Positions 1 through 10,634 of a stretch of 64,000 nucleotides of DNA are shown here, one piece after another. Position 1 is the first letter of the stretch. Every line of letters begins with the position of its first letter. A program made the translations under genes and the position numbers. The stretch comes from Cephalotus follicularis (taxonomy: Eukaryota > Streptophyta > Magnoliopsida > Oxalidales > Cephalotaceae), in contig BDDD01001768.1 of assembly GCA_001972305.1 (NCBI GenBank), positions 62,001 to 126,000 of the forward strand, written 5' to 3'. The notes beneath the pieces were generated by a model, which was not told the origin of the DNA, did no database searches, and saw nothing but the letters and a program-made list of their open reading frames with translations.

Positions 1-585
1 ACTCCACTTCTCGATCCGGTGGCATACCAGGTAAATCTTCATGGAAAACGTCGGTGAACTCCTTAACAACATGTAACTCTTCTATCTTCATCTTGTCTTT
101 ATCGGTATCCATCACATAGGCAAGATAGCCTTCACATCTTTTTCCCAATAATCGTTTAGCTTGCATCGATGATATGATCTTTAGGGGTTCACTGACTCCC
201 TCGTTTCGGAAAACAAATTCAAGTTGTTTCGGTATAGAAAACTTAACTTCCTTCTTAAAATAGTCAACACTAGCATGATTCGCCGAAAGCCAATCCATGC
301 CTAGTATGACATCAAACTTTAGGATTGCTAGAGGTACTAAATCTACTAGCATCATCCTATCACATAACATTAGGTCACAAGACTTGTGTACTTTATCAGC
401 TACCAAAGTATTACCACTTGGGGTTTCAACAGCTAGATCTATCTCCAAATCTTGTGATGGGGTACTTAAATATCGTGCAAAAGATAAAGACACAAAAGAA
501 TGCGTTGCTCCCGTATCAAACAATACATATGCAGATTTAGAGCATACGGGAAAAGTACCTGTTACCACGTCATTGGAGGGTCATA
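1..585 (-). pseudogene. K: Ty3/gypsy pol fragment (protease to start of RT), open at window edge
   Basis: Read on the minus strand, this is one uninterrupted frame from a TGA near 585 to the window edge. It encodes a retroviral-type aspartic protease with the active-site motif DTGATHSF, then the [10 protein letters not shown] signature about 75 residues later, the linker before RT (RCEGYLAYV) and the DLPGMPPDREVE motif that precedes the RT fingers. It resembles other chromovirus pol proteins but is clearly diverged from elements A, C, D and E, so it is a separate family. The gag half is missing: the frame begins at residues SNDVVTGT, which in related polyproteins follow the gag-protease linker. 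RT and integrase would lie left of the window. No stop interrupts the visible part, so K may be comparatively young or simply short. Confidence 0.8.
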
Positions 586-665
586 CTACGGGTCCATTAA
601 ATTATCTGCCAATTACACAATAGCAAACATAAATAATATCTTACATGGAAATTTGGGTCCTTACA
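586..665 (-). repeat. K: probable LTR 5'-end fragment
   Basis: On the minus strand the sequence starting at 665 reads TGTAAGGACCCAAATTTCC, a typical chromovirus LTR beginning (TG, then a GACCC-rich start). It abuts the truncated integrase of element A exactly. About 80 bp later it changes abruptly into K protease coding sequence, so most of the LTR, the leader and gag are deleted. I infer that K inserted into A here. The TSD would be CTACC (666-670), whose second copy would lie left of the window. Confidence 0.4.
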
Positions 666-710
666 CTACCTCCCCCACTCTCTCCAATATCTCGTAAGGT
701 CCAATATACC
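666..710 (-). pseudogene. A: integrase C-terminal fragment left of the D insertion
   Basis: The minus strand encodes [12 protein letters not shown], the conserved stretch just before the integrase GPY/F end in these elements. It continues the reading of 10635 onward (LAPRY) once D is removed. The last five bases, ATACC (706-710), are one copy of the TSD made by D; the other is 10630-10634. The matching stretch in element C (22276-22325) confirms the join. Confidence 0.85.
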
Positions 711-861
711 TGTAATAACCGCAATTACAATTAATGTATATTGCTCCAACTTTAAATAAAATATACATTTTAATTGAGATTAATTGTCCAATTATTATAC
801 GGATTGTGGTTGTTAATTTAATTGAGCAAATGAACCTAAAATAACCAAAAGAAACCTTCGA

Positions 862-940
862 TAGCCGACTGTCACAGGGTAACAGTCGACTGCCTGATAC
901 GTGGTGTGACAGTCGACTGCCTGGTAAAGACAGTCGACTG
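862..940 (+). promoter_or_regulatory. D 5' LTR: TCGA array 1 (four sites)
   Basis: Four copies of the 10-bp palindrome CAGTCGACTG or a one-base variant, with cores at 864, 885, 912 and 933. Spacing is 21, 27 and 21 bp. The sister array in the 3' LTR (8251-8329) keeps the same spacing with point changes in two cores (GTAGAC, GTCAAC). It lies 152-230 nt into the LTR, the usual U3 region, so a regulatory role is plausible but unproven. Confidence 0.7.
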
Positions 941-2191
941 GAATGGTACAGAACAGACGTCTGGCATCCGCAGAGACAAGGATGACAAGTGTGCTAATCG
1001 TGGCATACATGAGGGATGCGTTTCACCACCTGCCATAACATGCAAGGGGAGTGCCTTGCATGCCCTCTATTCCTTCTGCAAGATTTGCAGACCTGCACTT
1101 GCAAAAACAGAAGAGAAAAGTGAGGAGAGGTGCATGTGAGAGAGAGAAGGAAAAGAGAGAAGGCTAAGTAATGTAGTCTGGCGATTCCTAAGTTTTTTTC
1201 TAAGCTCTATATCAGCTGTTAGATTATAGTTGAGTGTTAGAAAACACTGAGAGGAGAGGAGAATTGCTGGAGAATTGTGAAAGCTTGCATTTGAGGATTG
1301 GAGAGTTCAAAGAGACTTGGGAAGCTTTGATTCTCATGGTAAATCACTAATCCGAATACCTTAATGTTCTTATGGTTGTTAATAAGTATATGTGTTCTAG
1401 TCACCTCTATACATAACTTCTGTAACATGCAAGCATGGTAATTACTAGAAGTAGATTTGGTTAGTGGAGGGATATTGTTAATGAAAAAAAAAATGGAGAC
1501 TTAATGGATTATTAAGAATTACTGGAAAACAACTTTTATATTGCATATTATATATATATATATTATTGAACTGAATTAATTGAATTGATTGTCTATGTTA
1601 TTGCCGATTAGTCGAGTGATGACAGATGTCACTGGCTAACGGAGGTGGTCCTATGTGCCAAGAGCTGGCTAGGTACACACCCAAACTATCTGCAATGCAG
1701 ATCTTATTGTTAAACTGCCCGCTAATACCGGTAGTAAATGTTACCTTTATTATCATCTTCGGAGTGTAGGGTGATAGTTAGGTGGTGCACAGTTGGTGCT
1801 AGGAGTTAGCGACATGTGACACCCAAACCACATTATGAATTGATTGTACCCTTGTGCGGTATTCTTGCATTGTATTGTCTATGGCCACTTGACATGGTTG
1901 CTTATATAGTGGAATACTTAAATGTTATTTTAATATAAAATGTCATACATGTTGCATTCATATATTCCTTAGCATGCATTATCTTCCTACTTAGCCAAGT
2001 GAGGACAACGGCTAACCCCTACAATTTCAGATTAAGCGAAGACGTACGGGAGGTGCTGTTTTAGCTTTGGAGAGTTGCTTTTCTATCTTAAGGTTTTTAT
2101 TTTTATGATGTACTATATTTTAATGAACGGTTGATACCCTGTGATGCTGTTGTACTTTCCTTATGTATAAGGATATTGTTGGATTGTGCTT

Positions 2192-2213
2192 GCACGTAGT
2201 ATGAGCTGCGTGC
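2192..2213 (+). other. D 5' LTR: conserved stem-loop
   Basis: GCACG pairs with CGTGC around a loop containing TAGTATGAGCTG. The same structure lies about 150-170 bp from the LTR 3' end in A, C, E, H and the solo LTR in E, with different but still pairing stems (see findings). The 3' LTR copy is 10461-10482. Confidence 0.6.
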
Positions 2214-2364
2214 GGATGACATGTATTTTATATTCCGGCTTACTGAATTCTTCCGCTTATATATGAATTGTTGAATGGAATGCTGGAATATTATATTTAT
2301 TTAATTCTGATATCACCATATATGCTTGCCTCTAACGAAACCGAACGGCGGGGTGTGACAGGCA

Positions 2365-2376
2365 TGGTATCAGAGC
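2365..2376 (+). other. D: primer-binding site for initiator tRNA-Met
   Basis: TGGTATCAGAGC, 12 nt complementary to the 3' end of plant initiator tRNA-Met, four bases after the 5' LTR. This is the usual minus-strand primer site for Ty3/gypsy chromoviruses and fixes the LTR boundary and element orientation. Confidence 0.92.
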
Positions 2377-2464
2377 ATATTCCATATATGCTAGCTGGGA
2401 TAAGTTTCTCAGAAATTAAGTGAATTGTTTCCTAATGATTATGTCATTCCATATAGGAAACCGA

Positions 2465-3640
2465 ATGGACCTACGAAGAGGTAGAAGAGGAAAGTGTAGA
2501 GCCGACGAAGGTGTGAATGCACCGCCAGTGCCTGGAAATGACCCGGCAGTTAATGAAGGAGGGAATGTTCCCCCAGTGCATGATGAGAGGAGTCACTTTG
2601 ACCGCATGGCTGACCTCTTTCAACAACAGATGCAAGCTAATGCGGCCAACATGGAACAGATTCGGCAAATGTACGAGGCTAACTGGGCCTATCATCAGGC
2701 TCCTGAAGCTTGCCATACTGGTGGTTTTGGCCGAGATCTGGAGCGATTTATGAGACAGAATCCTCTGACATTCAATGGTCAGCTGAATGCTACTGTGACC
2801 GAGCAGTGGATTAGGGATTTGGAGAAAATATTTGCTACCCTGGAATGTACCGATGAGCAGAAACTCAGCTTTGCTGTATACCGCTTATGGGGCGAGGCTA
2901 CTTACTGGTGGGAAAGGACTGAAGCAAAATGGGAATCTCGTGGACTTGACCGGACTTGGGACAGATTTCAGTCTGAGTTTCTTGAGGCTTATGTGCCACA
3001 GATAGAGCGTGACCGATGGGAGACAGAACTGATGGAGTTACGTCAAGGAGACATGACGGTAGCTCAGTACCAGACCAGATTTGTGGAGCTAGCAAGACAT
3101 ACACCTTATCTTGTGGAGGTGAATCACGGATGATCCGAAGGTTTCTAAAAGGCCTTCGACCAGACATCAGATCTAAACTGTTGATGTTACAGCTGACCTC
3201 TTTTGTAGATGTTGCTGAGAGGGCGATGATTCTGGAGGTTGATGCGAATGAAAGGAGAGCAGGGCGGTCTCGTACTAATCAATCGAGGGCCGTACAGTCA
3301 CAAGGGTGAGGAAGTAATAATCCTGCTAAGTCAACAAAGTCTGACAACAGAGGTCAAGGAGGTTCTCGACGCAGAAACTCACGATCAAGGACACCTACCC
3401 GAAATAGTCAACAGAATGCAGGTGGATGTGTTTTTTGCGGTCGTCAGAATCATGATGAGACTGAATGCTGGAAAAAGATGGGGAAATGCTTGAGGTGTGG
3501 TTCGCAGGAACACATGATGAATAGTTTCCCGATTATGAGGGATCAAGCACGCGGCCAACAGGGAGGTGCGGGTGCTAGTGGTAGTGTTGCGGCTGCTCAA
3601 CCACAGAAGGAAACCGGGAAAGGGATTATGAAAGGTAGGG
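2465..3640 (+). pseudogene. D: gag, frameshifted
   Basis: The start at 2465 gives MDLRRGRRGK, the same start seen in A and C. The capsid-like region runs through residues such as FMRQNPLTFNG and YWWERTEAKWESRGLDRTWDRF. A one-base deletion near 3118 (GTGGAGGTGAA against GTGGAGGGTGAA in C) shifts the frame, and a TGA follows near 3307. Two zinc knuckles remain recognisable: CVFCGRQNHDETEC (3427-3469) is complete, but the second (3487-3528) ends in Phe instead of the last Cys. The product would be the nucleocapsid/capsid polyprotein that packages element RNA. It is non-functional here. Confidence 0.88.
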
Positions 3641-5443
3641 TCTACACCTTATCTAAAGATGATGTGCCAGAATCTACTACTGTAGTGGGAGGTACTATTT
3701 ATATATCTGGCATACCAGCTCATGTATTGATTGACCCTGGTGCGACGCATTCATTCATTGCATCTGAATTTGCTTGCAATTTGCATGGTATTACTTCTAG
3801 ACTACCTTATGTATTGGAGGTGAGTACTCCTGCGGGTACTTGTCTTCTATCTGATTCCATAATGAAAGATTGTGAGATCATGGTAGCTGGAATCCAATTA
3901 TCTGCTGACTTGATAGTGTTACCCATCCGGGATTTTGATGTAATCTTGGGGATGGACTGGCTGTATGCTCATCATGCTTGTGTTGATTGCTACAACAAGA
4001 TGATGACATTTTACCTTTAAGATGGGACTGAGTGCAAGTTTATCGGGGAGAAGAATGTTTCTGCTCCGATCATTTCATATACTCGAGCACAGAAGTATCT
4101 CAAGCAAGGATGCAAAGGCTATTTGGCGTATGTGATTGATCATACGAAAGGTATGCCCAGTATTGAACAAGTGCCTATTGTATGTGAATTTCCTGATGTA
4201 TTTCCATATGAACTCACTTCGTTGCCACTGGAGAGGGATATAGAGTTCAGTGTTGAGCTGTTGCCTGGAACTGCTCCTATATCCAGAGCACCCTACCGAA
4301 TGGCTCCCGCCGAACTGAAGGAGTTGAAGGTTCAATTACAGGATTACCTTGATAAAGGCTTTATCAGACCAAGTGTATCACCATGGGGAGCACCGGTTCT
4401 ATTTGTGAAAAAGAAGGATGGATCGATGCGGCTATGCATTGATTACAGGCTGTTAAATCAGGTAACAGTGAAGAACAAGTATCCTCTGCCACATATTAAA
4501 GAGTTGTTCGACCAGTTGCAAGGCTCAACTCTATTCTCCAAACTTGCCTGAGAACAGGATACCATCAACTGAGGATCAGAGAGTGTGATGTGGAGAAAAC
4601 CACATTTTGAAAAAGATATGGGCATTACGAATTTCTGATACTGCCGTTTGGTTTGACAAATGCTCATGCAGCCTTTATGCGTCTGATGAACAAAGTGTTC
4701 CAACTTTATCTTGACTAGTTTGTCGTTATATTCCTAGATGACATCCTGATTTATTCGAAGAGCATCGAGGAACACATGCAGCACTTGAGAATTGTATTGC
4801 AGACACTACGGAAGGAACAGCTATACGCCAAATTCAGCAAGTGCGAATTTTGGCTGGATCATGTGACTTTCCTAGGTCACATGGTGTCGAGTGAAGGATT
4901 GTCAGTGGATTATTCGAAGATAGAGAGTATTGTTGATTGGCCCCAACCGAGGAACGTTACTAAGGTCCGGAGTTTCTTGGGATTGGCTGGATACTACCGA
5001 AGGTTCATCAAGGGATTTTCGAAACATGCTACACCTTTGACACAGTTGAATCAGAAGAAGTCAAGTTTTGTGTGGGATGATTCCTGTGAGGAAAGTTTCC
5101 AAGAGTTGAAGAGTCGGTTGATTTCGGCTCCAGTATTGGCATTACCTGAGGGTAATGAGGGTTTTACTGTCTACATTGATGCTTCTGGGAAGGGATTGGG
5201 ATGCGTACTTATGCAACATGGTAGAGTGATTGCATACACATCAAGGAAGTTAAAGTCGTACGAGGAAAATTATCCCATACACGATCTTGAGTTGGCAGCC
5301 ATAGTGTTTGCTTTGTAGAAATGGAGGCACTACCTCTATCGTGCTCGGTTTGAGATCTTCACTGACCATAAGAGTTTGAAGTATTTGTTTTCCCAGAAGG
5401 AACTCAACATGAGACAGAGACGATGGGTGGAATTCTTTAATGA
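3641..5443 (+). pseudogene. D: pol part 1, protease-RT-RNase H (first copy), broken
   Basis: The protease active site DPGATHSF is intact at 3733-3756, followed by [14 protein letters not shown] at 4018-4020 replaces the Gln of the LQDGTE motif. RT starts near 4270 ([39 protein letters not shown]). A one-base deletion near 4548 (FSKLA then stop) and several TGA/TAG codons follow. The catalytic pair FLDD is still present at 4737-4742. RNase H reads [14 protein letters not shown] and [12 protein letters not shown], then TAG at 5316-5318. The sequence stops at 5443 inside the WVEFFN motif, where the second copy begins. Confidence 0.88.
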
Positions 5444-6952
5444 TTGATGTAATCTTGGGGATGGACTGGCTGTATGCTCATCATGCTTGTGTTGATTGCT
5501 ACAACAAGATGATGACATTTTACCTTTAAGATGGGACTGAGTGCAAGTTTATCGGGGAGAAGAATGTTTCTGCTCCGATCATTTCATATACTCGAGCACA
5601 GAAGTATCTCAAGCAAGGATGCAAAGGCTATTTGGCGTATGTGATTGATCATACGAAAGGTATGCCCAGTATTGAACAAGTGCCTATTGTATGTGAATTT
5701 CCTGATGTATTTCCATATGAACTCACTTCGTTGCCACTGGAGAGGGATATAGAGTTCAGTGTTGAGCTGTTGCCTGGAACTGCTCCTATATCCAGAGCAC
5801 CCTACCGAATGGCTCCCGCCGAACTGAAGGAGTTGAAGGTTCAATTACAGGATTACCTTGATAAAGGCTTTATCAGACCAAGTGTATCACCATGGGGAGC
5901 ACCGGTTCTATTTGTGAAAAAGAAGGATGGATCGATGCGGCTATGCATTGATTACAGGCTGTTAAATCAGGTAACAGTGAAGAACAAGTATCCTCTGCCA
6001 CATATTAAAGAGTTGTTCGACCAGTTGCAAGGCTCAACTCTATTCTCCAAACTTGCCTGAGAACAGGATACCATCAACTGAGGATCAGAGAGTGTGATGT
6101 GGAGAAAACCACATTTTGAAAAAGATATGGGCATTACGAATTTCTGATACTGCCGTTTGGTTTGACAAATGCTCATGCAGCCTTTATGCGTCTGATGAAC
6201 AAAGTGTTCCAACTTTATCTTGACTAGTTTGTCGTTATATTCCTAGATGACATCCTGATTTATTCGAAGAGCATCGAGGAACACATGCAGCACTTGAGAA
6301 TTGTATTGCAGACACTACGGAAGGAACAGCTATACGCCAAATTCAGCAAGTGCGAATTTTGGCTGGATCATGTGACTTTCCTAGGTCACATGGTGTCGAG
6401 TGAAGGATTGTCAGTGGATTATTCGAAGATAGAGAGTATTGTTGATTGGCCCCAACCGAGGAACGTTACTAAGGTCCGGAGTTTCTTGGGATTGGCTGGA
6501 TACTACCGAAGGTTCATCAAGGGATTTTCGAAACATGCTACACCTTTGACACAGTTGAATCAGAAGAAGTCAAGTTTTGTGTGGGATGATTCCTGTGAGG
6601 AAAGTTTCCAAGAGTTGAAGAGTCGGTTGATTTCGGCTCCAGTATTGGCATTACCTGAGGGTAATGAGGGTTTTACTGTCTACATTGATGCTTCTGGGAA
6701 GGGATTGGGATGCGTTCTTATGCAACATGGTAGAGTGATTGCATACACATCAAGGAAGTTAAAGTCGTACGAGGAAAATTATCCCATACACGATCTTGAG
6801 TTGGCAGCCATAGTGTTTGCTTTGTAGAAATGGAGGCACTACCTCTATCGTGCTCGGTTTGAGATCTTCACTGACCATAAGAGTTTGAAGTATTTGTTTT
6901 CCCAGAAGGAACTCAACATGAGACAGAGACGATGGGTGGAATTCTTTAATGA
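3935..6952 (+). repeat. D: 1509-bp tandem duplication of pol (3935-5443 and 5444-6952)
   Basis: The block from the protease motif DVILGMDWL to the end of RNase H occurs twice, head to tail, with a constant offset of 1509 bp. I found one clear difference, A at 5210 against T at 6719 (synonymous Val). Both copies share the TAA, the frameshift in RT, the later TGA/TAG codons and the TAG in RNase H, so the duplication happened after the gene had decayed. The junction 5443/5444 has no obvious microhomology. An assembly duplication cannot be excluded from sequence alone. Confidence 0.93.
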
Positions 6953-8115
6953 ATATAACTGACATATTCAATACCACCCTGGGAACGCGAATGTAGTGGC
7001 TGATGCCCTGAGTCGCAAGGCAATGATTGCTGGAGCAATGATTTCACAGTGGAAGCTATTGGAGGAATTTCAGAGATGGAATCCGTTCATGGTTTCCCGA
7101 GGAGTTATTGTGGCAAGTCTGAGAGCACAACCAAAACTTCTGGAGTGTATTCTGACTGCTCAGTATAGTGACACCGAGTTATGGGGTATTCGTGAGAAAC
7201 TAGACACCGATTCTGAGTTCTCCATTCACACTGATAACATTTTGAGGTTCCGAGGGAGGATATGTGTTCCGGATGATGAGAGCATCAAGACTGAGCTACT
7301 GTAACAAGCTCACAAGTCAAAATACAGTGTTCACGCTGGAAGTTCCAAGATGTGGCACGACCTGAAAAAGAACTACTGGTGGAGTGGTATGAAACGGGAG
7401 ATTGCTGAATAAGTAGCAAGTTGTTTGACCTGCCAGAGAGTAAAGGCTGAACATCACAAACCTGCGGCACTGCTACAATCGCTACCAGTGGTTGAATGGA
7501 AATGGGAGCATGTGACCATGGACTTCGTGTCAGGATTACCGAGGTCACGGAATCAGGATGAGGCAGTGTGGGTAGTAGTGGACAGACTTACTAAGTCTGC
7601 TCACTTCCTTCCGATGAACATGACATATTCTATCAAGAAGCTTGCTCGATTGTATATCCGGGATATAGTGAGATTGCATGGGGTGCCAGTCAGTATTGTC
7701 TACGACCGAGATGCTAGATTTACTTCAAGGTTCTGGAAGAAGTTCCAAACCGCTATGCGAGCAACCTTGAACTTCATCACTGCATTCCACCCACAGACTG
7801 ACGGGCAGTCCGAGCGTACTATTCAAACTCTGGAGGATATGTTACGGGCTACCATGATTGATTTTGCTGGGAGTTGGGAGGATCATCTAGCACTGATTGA
7901 GTTCTCCTACAACAACAGTTTTCACACCAGCATTGGAATGGCTCCCTATGAAGCTTTATATAGGAGAAAGTGCAGATCACCTATTTGTTGGGACGAAGTA
8001 GGTGAGAGACAAGTGCTGGGACCGGACTTGGTGCAAGAGACCACTGATAAAGTGGAAATAATCAAGAAGAGACTGCTAGCTGCACAAAGTCGGCAGAAGA
8101 GTTACGCCGATAGCA
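5444..8115 (+). pseudogene. D: pol part 2, second PR-RT-RNase H copy plus integrase
   Basis: The second copy (to 6952) repeats all defects of the first; its RT FLDD codons are at 6246-6251. After 6953 the original pol resumes: the RNase H end [15 protein letters not shown] carries an upstream TGA. The integrase zinc region (AHKSKYSVH ... CLTC) holds stops at about 7303 and 7410. The catalytic core is open from 7425 to 8123: Asp of TMDF at 7521, YDRDARF (Cys to Tyr before the second catalytic Asp) and [10 protein letters not shown] with the Glu. Sequence is lost after KSYAD, so the C-terminal domain and chromodomain are missing. Confidence 0.87.
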
Positions 8116-8116
8116 G

Positions 8117-10629
8117 CAATTAATGTATATTGCTCCAACTTTAAATAAAATATACATTTTAATTGAGATTAATTGTCCAATTATTATACGGATTGTGGTT
8201 GTTAATTTAATTGAGCAAATGAACCTAAAATAACCAAAAGCAGCCTTCGACAGCCGACTGTCACAGGGTAACAGTAGACTGCCTGATGCGTGGTGTGACA
8301 GTCAACTGCCTATTAAAGACAGTCGACTGGAATGGTACAGAACAGGCGTTTGGCATGCAGAGAGACAAGGATGACAAGTGTGCTAATCATGGCATGCATG
8401 AGGGATATATGTCACCACCTGCCATAACATGCAAGGGGAGTGCCTTGCATGCCCTCTAATCCTTCTGCAAGATTTACAGACCTGCACCTGCCAAAACAGA
8501 AGAGAAAAGTGAGGAGAGGTGCATGTGAGAGAGAGAAGGAAAAGAGAGAAGGCTGAGTAATGTAGTCTGGCGATTCCTAAGTTTTTTCTATGCTCTATTT
8601 CAGTTGTTAGATTAGAGTTGAGTGTTAGAAAACACTGAGAGAATAGGAGAATTGCTGGAGAATTGTGAAAGCTTGCATTTGAGGATTGGAGAGTTCAAAG
8701 AGACTTGGGAAGCTCTGATTCTCCTGGTAAATCACTAATCCGAATCCCTTAATGTTGTTATTGTTGTTAATAAGTATATGTGTTCTAGTCACCTCTATAC
8801 CTAACTTCTGTAACATGCAAGCATGGTAATTACTAGAAGTAGATTTGGTTAGTGGAGGGATATTGTTAATGAAAAAAAAAATGGAGACTTAATGGATTAT
8901 TCAGAATTACTCCTGGAACTTGTAATTTAATGAGAGGATTATTGATACTTACAGGTATTAATGCATGTGTTCGGAAACATACATGTTATAGATTAAATTC
9001 TTGCAAATTGGAAGATTGGTTGGTGAAAAGGCTTTGGAAACTCAAAGAGAGAGATCAATCCCAATTGATCTCGGCATAGAAATTGAGGTAGGGGTAATGA
9101 CATATTTTGGAAGATATGAGTATGCATATCATGTATGGTTATTTTCTGCTTGATTGCATGCATTGATTGGATTTGTATTAGGCATTGAAACATACAACCT
9201 GCTACTGCCTGCATTTTCTGGGCAAAGCAGTCGACTGTTCTTCATGATAGTCGACCACTCAACCTATCTAGTCGACTGTTAAACAGTCGACTGACCTAGG
9301 TTAAAATGCTGATATAGTTCCTGTTTGGGCCTCAATTTTAATGTAATTAATTTGGCCTCCACATGGATGATTAGAATAATCAATCCTGGCCTTATACACA
9401 ATTACATTTCAGAATCTAAACAAGTATGCACTCCTTGTGTGAGTTGCACATGAATGACTATGGTATGCTAATTACCTTATTGAATGTCTTGAATTGCTAT
9501 TATGCTTCACTGTTGCTGTATATACTACGTCATAATTCGTATATACTGCCTAAGTGTTCTTCAACACTATTATCACTTATATTCAATGATTAAACCAAAC
9601 TAAGTGCTATAAGCATGGATATGGATTCTTACTAATGGTTTCAAAATGAATACTTATTGCCAATGAATTGCTGCACCTCCTATGAGAGGTACCTACTGTT
9701 TTGTTCTCCAACTGGGAACCACTACTGTAGTGATATCGTTTTCCTCCTCTGAGATGTATGATCAATGAATTGTTAAATGTTTCTAAAGAAAACAACTTTT
9801 ATATTGCATATTATATATATATGTAATATTATTATTGAACTGAATTGATTGAATTGATTGTCTATGTTATTTCCGATTAGTCGAGTGATGGCAGATGTCA
9901 CTGCCTAACAGAGGTGGTCGTATGTGCCAGGAGTTGGCTAGAGTACACACCCAAACTGTCTGCAATGCAGATCTTATTGTTAAACTGCCCGCTAATGCCA
10001 GTAGTAAATGTTACCTTATCTTTCATCTTCGGAGTGTAGGGTGATAGTTAGGTGGTGCACAGTTGGTGCTAGGAGTTAGCGACATGTGACACCCAAACCA
10101 CAGTATGAATTGATTGTACCCTTGTGCGGTATTCTTGCATTGTATTGTCTATGGTCACTTGGCATGGTTGCTTATATATTGGAATACTTAAATGTTATTT
10201 TAATATAAAATATCATACATGTTGCATTCATATATTCCTTAGCATGCATTATCTTCCTACTTAGCCAAGTGAGGACAACGGTAACCCCTACAATTTCAGA
10301 TTAAGCGAAGACGTACGGAAGGTGCTATTGGAGCTTTGGAGAGTTGCTTTTCTATCTTAAGGTTGTTATTTTTATGATGTACTGTATTGTAATGAACGGT
10401 TCATACCCCGTGATGCTGTTGTACTTTCATTATGTAGAAGGATATTGTTGGATTGTGCCTGCACGTAGTATGGGCTGCGTGCGGATGACTTGTATTTTAT
10501 ATTCCGGCTTACTGAATGCTTCCGCTTATATATGAATTGTTGAATGGAATGCTAGAATATTATATTTATTTAATTCTGATATCACCATATATTCTTGCCT
10601 CTAACGGAACCGAAGGGCAGGGTGTGACA
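8117..10629 (+). repeat. D: 3' LTR (5' end truncated)
   Basis: It aligns with the 5' LTR from CAATTAATGTATATTGCTCC onward, so only about 20 bp are missing at its start, and it ends GGTGTGACA before the TSD ATACC. It retains the about 875-bp middle part lost from the 5' LTR. It carries array 1 (8251-8329), array 2 (9228-9293), the conserved TTTCAG block (10261-10299) and the stem-loop (10461-10482). Confidence 0.92.
9228..9293 (+). promoter_or_regulatory. D 3' LTR: TCGA array 2
   Basis: Four GTCGAC cores with spacing 20, 21 and 15 bp, mostly within CAGTCGACTG. It lies about 1.1 kb into the LTR. The 5' LTR has lost it with the internal deletion. Confidence 0.65.
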
Positions 10630-10634
10630 ATACC

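Larger units (their letters stand above)
711..2360 (+). repeat. D: 5' LTR (1650 bp, internally deleted)
   Basis: Begins TGTAATAACC and ends GGTGTGACA, immediately before the primer-binding site. Alignment by eye with the 3' LTR shows a deletion at about 1524-1530, where AATTACTGG joins AAAACAACTTTT; the 3' LTR keeps about 875 bp there (about 8910-9787), including the second TCGA array. The retained parts hold array 1 (862-940), a conserved block ending TTTCAG (1992-2030) and the conserved stem-loop (2192-2213). Confidence 0.92.
711..10629 (+). mobile_element. D: decayed Ty3/gypsy chromovirus, plus strand, nested in A
   Basis: The element runs from TGTAATAACCGC to GGGGTGTGACA and is flanked by the 5-bp duplication ATACC (706-710 and 10630-10634). 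The order is 5' LTR, tRNA-Met primer site, gag, protease, RT, RNase H, a 1509-bp tandem duplication of PR-RT-RNase H, integrase, 3' LTR. The integrase C-terminus, chromodomain, polypurine tract and about the first 20 bp of the 3' LTR are deleted: integrase sequence runs straight into LTR at about 8116. The 5' LTR lacks about 875 bp that the 3' LTR retains. Every reading frame is broken, so the element is not autonomous. Lineage (Tekay/Del-like) is inferred from its close relatives C and E, which retain the chromodomain. Confidence 0.93.
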
